A stretch of DNA of 64,000 nt from CAWBOV01 sp963790525 (GCA_963790525.1 CAWBOV010000005.1:62001-126000); one strand, 5' to 3'. Shown: positions 1 through 8,288, counted from the stretch's first letter. Notes: a model not told the origin generated them from the letters alone. Program-made: numbers and translations.

Positions 1-40
1 TTGATACGCGGTTACGGCCGCATGAGTCTTGGAGTGACGA

Positions 41-1051
41 ATGGGTAACCGCAGCGCCTTGCTGGAGTCGACCGGAGTGGTACGCATCGTTGACCTGCCG
101 ATGCCCGAGGCCGGACCCCACCAGGTGATCGTTCAGATCGAGGCGGTCGGCATCTGCGGGTCCGACTGCCACTACTACGACCACGGCCGGATCGGCCCCT
201 ACGTCGTCACCGCGCCGCTGGTACTCGGTCACGAGGCCGCCGGCACCGTCACAGCGGTGGGAGCTGGCGTGACCGATCGGGTGGTCGGGCACCACGTGGC
301 GATCGAGCCGGGCGTGCCGTGCCGGCACTGTGCCCAATGCCTGAGCGGTCGTTACAACCTCTGCCCGGATGTCGAATTCCTCGCCACGCCTCCGATTCAC
401 GGTGCGCTCACCCAGTACCTCGCGGTCGACGCCGGGTTCACCCATGTCGTCCCCGACGGCATGTCCCTCGACCGGGCCGCGATGGCCGAACCGGTGTCGG
501 TGGGGGTATGGGCCGCCCGCCGGGCCGGCATCACCGCCGGCGACCGCGTGCTCGTCACCGGCGCGGGACCGGTCGGGCTACTGGCGGCCCAAGTCGCTCG
601 GGCGTTCGGGGCGGTCCAGGTCGCGTGTAGCGACGTCAGCCCGTTCCGGCTCGGCATCGCCGAGAAACTTGGGCTCACCGCCCTGGACGCGTCCGCGCCG
701 CTGGCCGGATCGTTCGACGTGCTGCTCGAATGCTCCGGCAGCCAAGCCGCCTTGACGGCCGGGCTGTCCGTCCTGGACCGCCAGGGCAGAGCTGCCCTGG
801 TCGGCATGGGCGCCGAGACGGTGGCGATCAACCTGCCGCTCGTGCAAGACCGGGAGCTCACGATCACCGGGTCATTCCGCTACGCCAACACCTACCCGCT
901 GGCGCTGCAACTCATCGCAGACGGACACGTCGACGTCGACACGATCGTGACGCACCGGCTGCCCCTCGACCAGTCCGACGACGCACTCACCATCGGCCGC
1001 CGCGACTCGGCGGCGCTCAAAGTTGTAGTGCTGCCGCAGGTCCACACGTGA
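41..1051 (+). CDS. Zinc-dependent polyol (sorbitol/xylitol/iditol-type) dehydrogenase
   Basis: This 336-residue medium-chain dehydrogenase would oxidise a polyol to a ketose with NAD(P)+. Near the N-terminus it has the ICGSDCHYYDHGRIGPY stretch typical of the sorbitol/L-iditol/xylitol dehydrogenase branch, and the LGHEAAG zinc-site motif follows. A CRHCAQC...C cluster supplies the structural-zinc cysteines, and GAGPVGLLAA is the Rossmann dinucleotide loop. Length is normal for the family. The ATG at 41 starts just before the conserved core. The stop overlaps the GTG of the next gene (GTGA), so the two are translationally coupled. The exact polyol cannot be read from sequence. The gene lies in a strip of accessory DNA that ends at a tRNA gene. 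Confidence 0.85.
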   Translation: MGNRSALLESTGVVRIVDLPMPEAGPHQVIVQIEAVGICGSDCHYYDHGRIGPYVVTAPLVLGHEAAGTVTAVGAGVTDRVVGHHVAIEPGVPCRHCAQCLSGRYNLCPDVEFLATPPIHGALTQYLAVDAGFTHVVPDGMSLDRAAMAEPVSVGVWAARRAGITAGDRVLVTGAGPVGLLAAQVARAFGAVQVACSDVSPFRLGIAEKLGLTALDASAPLAGSFDVLLECSGSQAALTAGLSVLDRQGRAALVGMGAETVAINLPLVQDRELTITGSFRYANTYPLALQLIADGHVDVDTIVTHRLPLDQSDDALTIGRRDSAALKVVVLPQVHT

Positions 1052-1986
1052 GCGCCGCCGCCGAGCTGCACCACGGTGGAGCCGACGTGTGCGACGCGGC
1101 CCGCCGCAACGCCGCGCTGTCCGGCGACACACGCTGGCTGGCCGCGCTGCCAGCGCTGATCCGGGCCATGGAGCAGCGATGGTCGATCACCGTCGCCGAG
1201 TCCTACGCTTTCGCGACCGAGGCATTCGTGGCCCGCGCCTGGCAAGCCGACGGCACACCGGTCGTGCTCAAACTGGCGCCCCCATCGGCAATCCGACGGT
1301 GCGGGCCCGGATCGGCCATCGATGACCAGGTCGCCGCACTGCGCATGTCCAACGGCCGCGGCTGCGTTCGACTGCTGCGCCACGACCGAGACCGCGGCGC
1401 GCTTCTGCTGGAACGCCTCGGCCAGCCGCTCGCAGACAGCAACACCCCCCACGCCGAGCGCATGCGCATTCTGACCGCGGCCGCCCAGGTGTTCTGGCGG
1501 CCCGTCGCACCCGGCCACTCCCTGCCCACTGGTGCGGATCAAGCCATCGAGCTCGCGCGCTACATCAGGGCCACCTGGAAAGCCCTGAACAAGCCGTGCA
1601 CAGCCCGCACCATCCGCCACGCCATGACGGCGGCGCACCACCGCGCAGCCGCCCACGACGACAACCGCGCCGTGCTCGTCCACGGCGACCTACACCAATG
1701 GAACGCACTCGCCTCACAACACGACTACCTGCTCGTCGACCCGCACGGCATCATCGCCGAACCCGAATACGACCTCGGCGTCATCATGCGAGAAGACCCC
1801 CTCGAACTCATGCAGGGAGACCCCCGCAACCGGGCCACCGAACTCGCGGCACACACCGGCCGCGATGAAGACGCGATCTGGGAATGGGGAGTACTTCAAC
1901 GCGTCGCCACCGGGCTCAAATGCAGCTCCCTCGGCATGCCCGTAGGACCCCTCATGCTCGCCGCCGCTGACCAGATCTCCGCGTAA
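1048..1986 (+). CDS. Aminoglycoside phosphotransferase-fold kinase, APH(6)/streptomycin-kinase type
   Basis: This 312-residue protein starts at GTG 1048 inside the stop of the dehydrogenase gene. It carries the phosphotransferase catalytic loop VHGDLHQWN, with the catalytic Asp after His-Gly, followed by the metal-binding LLVDPHG, and EPEYDLG matches the streptomycin 6-kinase branch. An N-terminal VVLKLAPP segment has the ATP-binding lysine. Such kinases phosphorylate aminoglycosides or small alcohols. The 4-bp overlap with a polyol dehydrogenase suggests a sugar-alcohol or sugar substrate as an alternative to a drug. That is inference, and no resistance phenotype can be asserted. Confidence 0.8.
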   Translation: MSAAAELHHGGADVCDAARRNAALSGDTRWLAALPALIRAMEQRWSITVAESYAFATEAFVARAWQADGTPVVLKLAPPSAIRRCGPGSAIDDQVAALRMSNGRGCVRLLRHDRDRGALLLERLGQPLADSNTPHAERMRILTAAAQVFWRPVAPGHSLPTGADQAIELARYIRATWKALNKPCTARTIRHAMTAAHHRAAAHDDNRAVLVHGDLHQWNALASQHDYLLVDPHGIIAEPEYDLGVIMREDPLELMQGDPRNRATELAAHTGRDEDAIWEWGVLQRVATGLKCSSLGMPVGPLMLAAADQISA

Positions 1987-2009
1987 CCGTTGCGGCCGCT
2001 CAGACCCGG

Positions 2010-2203
2010 TCAGCAGCCGGGTCCGGGCGCGTCGTACCAGCTGAGGCGGAAGTCGGCCAGCTGGATCACTTCGGCCGCCTCTTCTGGTCGTCGAACTGGA
2101 CGGTGCGGTGACTGGCTGGGTTCTTGTACGCGCCGATTGCTCCGGCGAAGAGGTCGGCGGTCGCTTGATGCTCGCCGCCTTCGGCTTCGGGATCGCGCAG
2201 CGC
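2010..2203 (-). pseudogene. Frameshifted C-terminal remnant of a TIGR02391 (Ymh-type) protein
   Basis: On the minus strand one frame reads ADLFAGAIGAYKNPASHRT, the hallmark of TIGR02391 proteins often found in phage or defence islands. It leads to QFDD, and then a one-base gap near 2085 moves the reading into another frame that continues EEAAEVIQLADFRLSWY to a stop at 2010. Restoring one C gives a continuous conserved C-terminus. The N-terminal half is absent, so this is a decayed fragment. It supports a mobile or defence-island origin for the strip left of the tRNA gene. Confidence 0.65.
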
Positions 2204-2213
2204 TCCTCATCAC

Positions 2214-2426
2214 GTCGCCGACCTCGCACCGATCTCGGTGGCCGAGAGCCTGACCATGGCCCAGCTCGCCGTCGTCTGAGTCCTCGCCAATGACAACGTC
2301 GCATCCGCGATCACCGGCGGCTCCCGACCGGAGCAGGCCAATGCCAACGCCGGCGCAGCCGGCCATGCCCTGTCACCGGAAGCTCTCACTGCCATCGACG
2401 ACGCCCCCGGTGAGTCCGTGCACTAA
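2214..2426 (+). pseudogene. C-terminal remnant of an aldo/keto reductase with an internal stop
   Basis: The frame reads LTMAQLAVV, then TGA at 2277-2279 where homologs have Trp, then VLANDNVASAITGGSRPEQ and ends at TAA 2424-2426. MAQLA-W-VL followed by a SRPEQ phosphate-binding stretch is the C-terminal signature of aldo/keto reductases. The preceding VADLAPISVAES also fits the family. The upstream three quarters of the enzyme is missing. Both truncation and a nonsense codon mark it as a pseudogene. Confidence 0.7.
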
Positions 2427-2504
2427 GACGGGTCGCTGGTGGGCTCAATGTCGCCATCGCAACGCTCCACCTGAAACACCACCGCCCGACGCAAGGAGAA
2501 CGAC

Positions 2505-2583
2505 GTGGAGTACACCCGCTTGTGGTCCTCAGGCCTGCAGGTCAGCCGAATCTGCATGGGCGCCACGACGTCCTACTGGACTC
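2505..2583 (+). pseudogene. N-terminal stub of an aldo/keto reductase cut off at the tRNA gene
   Basis: An AAGGAG ribosome-binding site six bases upstream precedes GTG 2505. The product begins VEYTRLWSSGLQVSRICMG, which is the canonical aldo/keto reductase N-terminus. Similarity stops after about 25 codons, close to position 2583, eight bases before the 3' end of the tRNA-Thr gene. The gene was therefore truncated where the accessory strip meets the tRNA. It could be the start of a second reductase or a rearranged part of the fragment at 2214-2426. Confidence 0.65.
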
Positions 2584-2591
2584 CGGAGCGG

Positions 2592-2664
2592 AGCCGCCTT
2601 GGAGAATCGAACTCCAGACCTTCTCATTACGAGTGAGACGCTCTACCGACTGAGCTAAGGCGGC
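2592..2664 (-). tRNA. tRNA-Thr (anticodon CGT)
   Basis: The minus strand folds as a complete cloverleaf. The acceptor stem GCCGCCT/AGGCGGC is perfect, the D arm is GCTC-AGTCGGTAGA-GC, the anticodon stem TCTCA/TGAGA encloses loop CTCGTAA (anticodon CGT, threonine), and the T arm TGGAG-TTCGATT-CTCCA is perfect. CCA is not encoded. The 3' end faces the decayed accessory strip at lower coordinates, the usual geometry for integration at the 3' end of a tRNA gene. Confidence 0.96.
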
Positions 2665-2779
2665 GTGTGCCGGGCGAGCCTGGCACGGTTGGCGAGTCTA
2701 GCGGGGAGCGGGCAGAACAACGAACCCGGGCCGCGCTCGTCACGGTCGGACGGGTCGGTCGGCGCTCGCCACGGACGGG

Positions 2780-3970
2780 TCAGTCCGCGCTCGCCACGGA
2801 CGGGCGCAGGTCCACCGACCACCGTTCCTCGATGTGCCCGTAGCGCCAGACTGCCATCGCCGTGATCCAGGCGAGGAAGAACAGGCCGACGATGCCATAG
2901 CCCGCGTAGTCCAGGGGGATGCTTCCGATCGCGGCCAGCGGCCCCGTGGTGATGTTGGCCTGGTCGGTCAGCACGCTGATCAGCTCGATGGTGCCGATGA
3001 TCAGCGCGACCGCCACCGAGATCGCGGTGATGGTGATGTTGTAGAACACCTTGCGGACCGGCTTCATGAACGCCCATCCGTAGGCGGCGTTCATGAAGAC
3101 CCCGTCCACCGTGTCCATCAGGCACATGCCCGCGGCGAACAGGACCGGCAGCACGAGGATCGAGTAGAACGGCAGATTGAACGCGGCCGCTCCGCCGGCG
3201 AGGACCAGGAGCCCGACCTCGCTGGCGGTGTCGAACCCGAGCCCGAACAGCACCCCTACCGGGTAGATGTGCCAGGGCTTCGTCACCGACTTGGTCAGGC
3301 CTCCGAGGAAGCGGTTCATGAAGCCGCGCTTGTTCAGGTGATCTTCGAGTTCCTGCTCGTCGAACTGGCCACGGCGCATCCTGCGGAACACGCTGATGAT
3401 GCCCATCAGGACGATCAGGTTCAGGATGCCGAGCACCCACAGGAACACGCCCGAGACCGACCCGCCGATCACCCCGGTCAGGGAGTGCAGCCGGGAGTTG
3501 TCGTCCACGACCGGACCCGCGAGCGCCTTGACGCCGACCGACAGCAGGAAGGCGAGGGAGAAGACGATCGTCGAATGGCCCAGTGAGAACCAGAACCCCA
3601 CCGACAACGGCTTGCGCCCACGGCCGGTGCGGGAGTTGTCGGCCAGCAGTTTGCGCGTGGCGTTGTCGACGGCGGCGATGTGGTCGGCGTCGAACGCGTG
3701 ACGAAGGCCGAAGGTGTAGGCCAGGACACCGACGCCGACGTTGTAGACCGGGTGGTCGCCGCCGAGGTGGTAGTGGTGCGGGAGCACGAGCCCGAACAGC
3801 ACCCCGAACCCGACCACGTGCAGGAACACGATGAAGGCCAGCATGCTGACGAGCGAGCGGCGGTCGGCGGCGGTCAGGCTGTCGCGGAACTCGGCGATCC
3901 GGTCCCGCATCGTGGCATCGCGCACCGCGGGATCCCGCACCGGGACCGCGGCAGTGACGTCGACGCTCAT
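2780..3970 (-). CDS. nicT: High-affinity nickel/cobalt transporter (NiCoT family)
   Basis: This 396-residue integral membrane permease imports Ni2+ and possibly Co2+. The family signature HX4DH is present in RHAFDADHIAAVDN at about residues 90-103, in a predicted membrane segment. Further family blocks are LGHSTIVF and GLGFDTASEVGLL, and several hydrophobic spans follow. The ATG at 3970 has a GGGGGA ribosome-binding stretch just upstream. A near-perfect palindrome centred 74 bp upstream of the start matches the Nur (nickel uptake regulator) box layout, which fits nickel-responsive repression. Nickel versus cobalt preference is not settled by sequence. Confidence 0.93.
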   Translation of the reverse strand: MSVDVTAAVPVRDPAVRDATMRDRIAEFRDSLTAADRRSLVSMLAFIVFLHVVGFGVLFGLVLPHHYHLGGDHPVYNVGVGVLAYTFGLRHAFDADHIAAVDNATRKLLADNSRTGRGRKPLSVGFWFSLGHSTIVFSLAFLLSVGVKALAGPVVDDNSRLHSLTGVIGGSVSGVFLWVLGILNLIVLMGIISVFRRMRRGQFDEQELEDHLNKRGFMNRFLGGLTKSVTKPWHIYPVGVLFGLGFDTASEVGLLVLAGGAAAFNLPFYSILVLPVLFAAGMCLMDTVDGVFMNAAYGWAFMKPVRKVFYNITITAISVAVALIIGTIELISVLTDQANITTGPLAAIGSIPLDYAGYGIVGLFFLAWITAMAVWRYGHIEERWSVDLRPSVASAD

Positions 3971-4032
3971 CTGTTCCCCCGGTGCGTACGGCCTCGCGAG
4001 CAGGACTCACTGAACGTAGGTCTCCCGGAAAA

Positions 4033-4055
4033 TTATCGCAACTCAGTTGCAATAA
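4033..4055. promoter_or_regulatory. Nur-box-like operator upstream of nicT
   Basis: This 23-bp dyad is centred at 4044 with one mismatched pair (4037/4051). Its core is GCAA-CTCAG-TTGC, matching the Streptomyces Nur consensus tTGCaa-N5-ttGCAA with the correct 5-base spacer. It is flanked by TTAT/ATAA and sits 63 bp before the nicT start, just past the likely end of ricT. The match to Nur is inferred from the pattern plus the nickel-transporter context. Another Fur-family protein (Zur or Fur) is the alternative. Confidence 0.65.
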
Positions 4056-4092
4056 CTTTCTGCAGAACGATGCCGGCGGGCGTCCAGGGCGG

Positions 4093-4957
4093 CTACGGCG
4101 CCGGAGGACCACTGAGCCCTGAACCGACCGTCCCGTCGCCGTAGAACTGGTCGTGGGACTTGCGGGACCCGCACACCGAGGCCATCGCGCAACGAGGTCT
4201 TCCGCCCGTCGGAGCTCATCCGGACGACGACGTTCTCCCCGGGCACGGACACGCTGACGACGGTGCCCTCGCCCTCCGGCGTCGAGACGCACGACCCGAT
4301 CTCCGGCGCAGTGCCGAGCGCGTCGACGTAGAGCGGGTGCTCGTACTTCAGGCAGCACATGAGCCGTCCGCAGGCCCCGGAGATCCGCAGTGGGTTCAAC
4401 GGGAGGTCCTGGTCCTTGGCCATGCGCACCGACACGGGTTCGAAGTCCGTCAGGAACGTCGAACAGCACAGCTCGCGCCCGCAGGAGCCGACTCCCCCGG
4501 TCAACTTGGCCTCGTCGCGGGCGGAGAGCTGCCGCAGCTCGACCCGCCCCTTGAGCGTCGCGCCGAGGTCCCGGATGAGCGCCCGGAAGTCGACCCGCTG
4601 CGGGGCGGTGAAGTACAGCGTCGTCTTGTTGTCCGGGACGACGTGGTCGATGCCGACGATCTTCATCGGCAGGTCGTGGTCGCGGATGAGCTTGCGCGCC
4701 GCCACCCGCGCCGAAGCGCGCATCTTGCGAGCCACCGCCGCGTGCTCACGCGCCTGCTCGCCGGCCACATCGATCAGGACGGGCAGGGCGCCGAACTCCT
4801 CGTCGACCCACTGCGGCGCCCACATGATCTGGGCCACGACCGGCCCGTCGTCGGTCGGGAAGAGCACCTCGTCGCCGATGCTCGGGCGCAGCTCGCCGGG
4901 ATCGGCGTAGAACAACCGACCGTGCTTGGTGAAGGTGACCGCGCACACCATGCCCAT
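4093..4957 (-). CDS. ricT: PSP1-domain protein RicT (YaaT), frameshifted near the C-terminus
   Basis: The protein starts at ATG 4957 and has the PSP1 C-terminal domain with the cysteine signature GSCGRELCCSTF...CGRLMCCLKYEH. The Bacillus homolog RicT works in the Ric complex in RNA processing and biofilm control. The actinobacterial role is less defined, but the gene is classically next to holB and tmk, as here. The reading frame breaks near 4175. In the uninterrupted frame the tail is unlike the family and runs to 4043. In the next frame it continues GSRKSHDQFYGDG to a stop at 4093, the expected C-terminus. One surplus base near GTGCGGG explains this, and the frame-corrected span is given. 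Confidence 0.85.
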
Positions 4958-5046
4958 GCGGTCAGCCTACGTGGCAGGACCTGTCCGGGCGGTCACCGTC
5001 AGGGCGGCCGAGATCAGGGCGGTCACCGTTTCGGGGGCAGGATCCG

Positions 5047-6243
5047 TCAGGGCAGACGGAGGGCCGTGGTCATCGCCTCGATCGCGATGCGCGGCTTGAC
5101 GTTGGCCTCCAGCGCCTCGCGACAGGCCAGCACGGCGTCCAGCCGATGGAGCGCGCCGACCGACGTGATGTGGGCGGCCACGTAGGCGACCTGCTCCGCG
5201 GCGTCGGGATGGGCCGAGGCGACAACCGCACCGGCGTGGACCAGCAGGACGTCGCGGTAGAAGCCGGCCAGGTCCACCAGGGCCCGGTCCAACGCGTCCC
5301 GCTTGGTCCGCGTGGTCCGCGACTTCTGGCGCTTCTCCAGTTCCTTCACCGCGCCGGCGGCACCGCGCCCCGCAGCGACCGCGCCCCGTCCCGTCCCACC
5401 GGCGCCCAACGCCGTCTTCAGGGCGTCCGCCTCATCGGCGTCACGGGTCCCGGCGAGTGCGGCGGCCTCGGCGTCGGCAGCGCTGATCAGGTGGTCGGCG
5501 GCGTCGAAGCACGCGCCGAGGCTGCGCAGCGAGGCGGGGATCGCCAGGACCGCCGCCCGCCGCTCCCGTGCCTGCTCGTCGCGGGCCAGCCGCCGGGCCC
5601 GCCCCACGTGCCCCTGTGCCGCCTGCGCCAGCCACTGCGCGCTCGTCGCGTCCTGCCCGTCCGCGCGCAGGACCGCGGCGATCGCCTCCGCCGGAGGGGT
5701 ACGCAGGGTGATGCCGCGGCAGCGCGAGCGGATCGTCACCGAGACGTCGTCGGGGTGGGTGGACGGCGCGCACAGCAGGAACACCGTCCGCTCTGACGGC
5801 TCTTCGACCGCCTTGAGCAGCGCGTTGGACGCCTCCTCGGTCAGCCGGTCCGCGTCCTCGATGATCATCACCTGCCAGGCGCCGAGCGCCGGGCGGCGAG
5901 CCGCGGAGGCCACGACGGCCCGCATCTCGCGGACGCTGATCGACAACCCCTCGGGGGTCACCACCTGCACGTCGGGATGGGTCCCGGCGAGGGTGGTGTG
6001 GCATCCCGAGCAGTCCCCGCAGCCGGGACCGTCCATCGTCGGGCTCACACACTGCAGCGCGGCTGCGAACGCGCGGGCCGCGACGCTCCGGCCCGATCCC
6101 GGCGGTCCGGTGAACAGCCACGCGTGCGTCATGGCGCTCGCCGCGGGACGCCGGCCGGCCACGATCTCCAGTCCGGCCGCGGCCGCATCCTGGAGCACGT
6201 CGACCGCGGACTCCTGGCCGATCAGCACATCCCAGACGCTCAT
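5047..6243 (-). CDS. holB: DNA polymerase III subunit delta'
   Basis: This 398-residue clamp-loader subunit starts VWDVLIGQESAV and carries an AAA+ fold. The P-loop is GPPGSGRS, in which Arg replaces the usual Lys, as is common in delta' subunits that do not hydrolyse ATP. A zinc module CGDCSGC follows, then IIEDADRL (Walker B-like) and LLKAVEEP. It helps load the beta clamp during replication. Its start codon overlaps the tmk stop by four bases, so tmk-holB form an operon with ricT downstream. Confidence 0.95.
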   Translation of the reverse strand: MSVWDVLIGQESAVDVLQDAAAAGLEIVAGRRPAASAMTHAWLFTGPPGSGRSVAARAFAAALQCVSPTMDGPGCGDCSGCHTTLAGTHPDVQVVTPEGLSISVREMRAVVASAARRPALGAWQVMIIEDADRLTEEASNALLKAVEEPSERTVFLLCAPSTHPDDVSVTIRSRCRGITLRTPPAEAIAAVLRADGQDATSAQWLAQAAQGHVGRARRLARDEQARERRAAVLAIPASLRSLGACFDAADHLISAADAEAAALAGTRDADEADALKTALGAGGTGRGAVAAGRGAAGAVKELEKRQKSRTTRTKRDALDRALVDLAGFYRDVLLVHAGAVVASAHPDAAEQVAYVAAHITSVGALHRLDAVLACREALEANVKPRIAIEAMTTALRLP

Positions 6244-6875
6244 CGTCCCACCCTGGCCCCGCCCGCCCGTGGCGCCATCGCGGCCACGGCTGCACGGATC
6301 TCATTCGCCTGCTCCTCGATGGGCAGCATCGCGTCGACGACGTGGTACCGATCCGGCTCCGCCCGCGCGAAGCTGCGGAAGGCCTCCCGGACCCGTTCGT
6401 GGAACGCCACCGATTCCTGCTCGAGGCGGTCGGCGGCACCCCTGCCGGCGGCGCGCGTGAGCCCTTCGGTCACGGGGATGTCCAGCACCACGGTGAGGTC
6501 GGGCACGAGACCGACGGTGGCCCAGCGGGACAGGCTGCGGACCTCCTCCAGCGTCAGCGACCGCCCGGCGCCCTGGTAGGCCGCGGAGGAGTCGACGTAG
6601 CGGTCGGTGAGCACGACCTCGCCGCGCTCCAGCGCCGGGCGGATGACGGTGGCGACGTGATGGGCCCGGTCGGCGGCGAATAGCAGCGCCTCGGCCCGGT
6701 CCTCCAGCGGATCGTCGCTCTCCAGGACGATCTGGCGGATCCGGCGCCCCATGGGCGTGGCACCCGGTTCGAAGGTCGTGGTCACCGTCGCCCCGTCGGC
6801 CCGCAACGACGCGGCCAGGGCGGCGACCTGCGTCGACTTGCCGGCGCCCTCGCCGCCCTCGAATGCAATGAACAC
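6240..6875 (-). CDS. tmk: Thymidylate kinase
   Basis: This enzyme phosphorylates dTMP to dTDP. The 211-residue product from GTG 6875 begins FIAFEGGEGAGKST (Walker A). DRYVDSSAAYQGAGR is the substrate/DRY motif, and a LID region follows. I chose GTG 6875 because family members begin directly with the F-I-x-F-E-G strand. An in-frame ATG about 13 codons upstream would add residues not typical of the family. The stop overlaps the holB start (ATGA). Confidence 0.95.
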   Translation of the reverse strand: MFIAFEGGEGAGKSTQVAALAASLRADGATVTTTFEPGATPMGRRIRQIVLESDDPLEDRAEALLFAADRAHHVATVIRPALERGEVVLTDRYVDSSAAYQGAGRSLTLEEVRSLSRWATVGLVPDLTVVLDIPVTEGLTRAAGRGAADRLEQESVAFHERVREAFRSFARAEPDRYHVVDAMLPIEEQANEIRAAVAAMAPRAGGARVGR

Positions 6876-6928
6876 GGCACCAGTCTGCCCTGCGCGTCGG
6901 ACACGCCCCACCATCGCCGGGCGCCCGG

Positions 6929-7414
6929 TCAGGAGATGCCGTCGAGGACACCCTGCAACGCCGCCGCCAGCGCGGTCCGCTCCGCCTCGGACAGCCCGAC
7001 GAGCAGGCGTGCCTCCACCTCGAGCAGATCGGTGAGCGCGGAATCCACGCGCGCCCGGCCCATGTCGGTGAGCTCGACCCGCGTGACCCGCCGGTCGTCG
7101 AGATCGGGGCGGCGGCGCACGAGCCCGCGCTCGGCGAGCAGGTCGAGCCGGTTGGTCATGGTCCCGGACGTGACGTGCGTCTGGTCGATCAGCTGCCCGG
7201 GCGTGAGCTGGTACGGCTCCCCGGCCCGGCGCAGCGCCGCGAGCACGTCGAACTCGTAGGGCCGCAGCAGGTGCGCGGCGAAGATCTTCTTGCGACGGGC
7301 GGCCATGATCTCGGACAGTCGCGTGACCCGGCTCAGGACGTGCAGCGGGGTGGCATCGAGGTCCGGGCGCTCGCGCTGCCAGGCGGCAACGATCCCGTCG
7401 ACGTCGTTGGGCAC
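6929..7414 (-). CDS. MarR/TamR-family transcriptional regulator
   Basis: This 161-residue winged-helix repressor starts at GTG 7414. The core shows PYEFDVLAALRR, TPGQLIDQTHVTSGTMTNRLDLLAERGLV and DDRRVTRVELTD, the MarR recognition helix and wing. It diverges from a trans-aconitate methyltransferase gene, the arrangement described for Streptomyces TamR, which releases its operator when citrate, cis-aconitate or trans-aconitate accumulates. The predicted operator lies between the two genes. The TamR assignment rests on this context. Confidence 0.85.
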   Translation of the reverse strand: MPNDVDGIVAAWQRERPDLDATPLHVLSRVTRLSEIMAARRKKIFAAHLLRPYEFDVLAALRRAGEPYQLTPGQLIDQTHVTSGTMTNRLDLLAERGLVRRRPDLDDRRVTRVELTDMGRARVDSALTDLLEVEARLLVGLSEAERTALAAALQGVLDGIS

Positions 7415-7437
7415 GGTTGCGATGGTACGGGGAATCT

Positions 7438-7459
7438 CTTGATATCGAGCTATATTGGC
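7438..7459. promoter_or_regulatory. Predicted MarR/TamR operator between the divergent genes
   Basis: CTTGATATCGAG (7438-7449) is a 12-bp palindrome with one mismatch. It is followed directly by a second degenerate half, CTATATTGG. It is AT-rich compared with its surroundings, lies 24 bp from the regulator start and 30 bp from the tam start, and has the TTGATATC core common in MarR operators. The binding protein is inferred from position. Confidence 0.6.
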
Positions 7460-7478
7460 GGCGGCGCGAGGAGGTGCG

Positions 7479-8258
7479 ATGGCGGAGTTCTCGTGGGACC
7501 CGGCGCAGTACGGCAGATTCGGTGACGAGCGCGGGCGCCCCTTCCGCGATCTCGTCTCCGCCATCGGCGCGTCGTCCCCGCGCACCGTCGTGGATCTCGG
7601 GTGCGGTCCCGGCGAGCTGACCGCGTCGCTGACGGCACGCTGGCCCACGGCCACCGTCATCGGCATCGACTCGTCGCCGGAGATGATCAGCAGGGCCTCC
7701 GCACTGGCGGGTGCGCGGCTGCGGTTCGAGCTCGGCGACATCGCCTCCTACCCGCCCGCGGCCGGCGTCGACGTCGTCGTCAGCAACGCCGCCTTCCAGT
7801 GGGTGCCCGGCCACCGCGAGGTGATCGACGCGTGGGCGGCCGCGCTGGCGCCCGGTGCCTGGCTGGCCTTCCAGGTTCCCGGGAACTTCTCCGCGCCGTC
7901 GCACGAGCTGATGCGCACGCTCGCGTCCTCGCCGCGCTGGGCGAGCCAGCTCACCGGCGTCCTGCGCCACCACGACGCGGTCGGCTCACCCGCGGAGTAC
8001 GCCACCCGGCTCCTCGACGCCGGCTGGCAGGCCCAGGCGTGGGAGACGACCTACCTGCACCTGCTCCAGGGCCCCGATCCCGTCGTCGAATGGGTGCGCG
8101 GCACGGGGCTCCGCCCGATTCTCGGCGCCCTGCCCGAGGCGGATGCCGCCGAGTTCGAGGCGCAGTACCGGGAGCTGGTGCGCGAGGCCTATCCCCCGAC
8201 CGAGCACGGCACGTTCTTCGAGTTCCGCCGTATCTTCTGCGTGGCCCACAAGCCGTAG
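7479..8258 (+). CDS. tam: Trans-aconitate 2-methyltransferase
   Basis: This 259-residue SAM-dependent methyltransferase is predicted to methyl-esterify trans-aconitate, an inhibitor of aconitase. The start is fixed by a strong GAGGAGGTG site three bases before ATG 7479. WDPAQYGRFGDERGRPF is the family N-terminal signature. VVDLGCGPGELTA is the SAM-binding motif I, and VVSNAAFQWV is the Tam-specific motif. The C-terminal TFFEFRRIFCVA also fits. It is divergent from the TamR-like gene. Confidence 0.92.
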   Translation: MAEFSWDPAQYGRFGDERGRPFRDLVSAIGASSPRTVVDLGCGPGELTASLTARWPTATVIGIDSSPEMISRASALAGARLRFELGDIASYPPAAGVDVVVSNAAFQWVPGHREVIDAWAAALAPGAWLAFQVPGNFSAPSHELMRTLASSPRWASQLTGVLRHHDAVGSPAEYATRLLDAGWQAQAWETTYLHLLQGPDPVVEWVRGTGLRPILGALPEADAAEFEAQYRELVREAYPPTEHGTFFEFRRIFCVAHKP

Positions 8259-8288
8259 CCGGGGTGAGTTCGCCGGACGAGCCCCGGC

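Noticed and set aside
4043..4092. RicT ending at 4043 inside the Nur-like box
   Set aside because: The conserved C-terminus GSRKSHDQFYGDG lies in the next frame and ends at 4093.
4987..5029. Two copies of GGGCGGTCACCGT between ricT and holB as an operator
   Set aside because: A direct repeat 30 bp apart inside a co-directional operon gap; too short and context-free to call.
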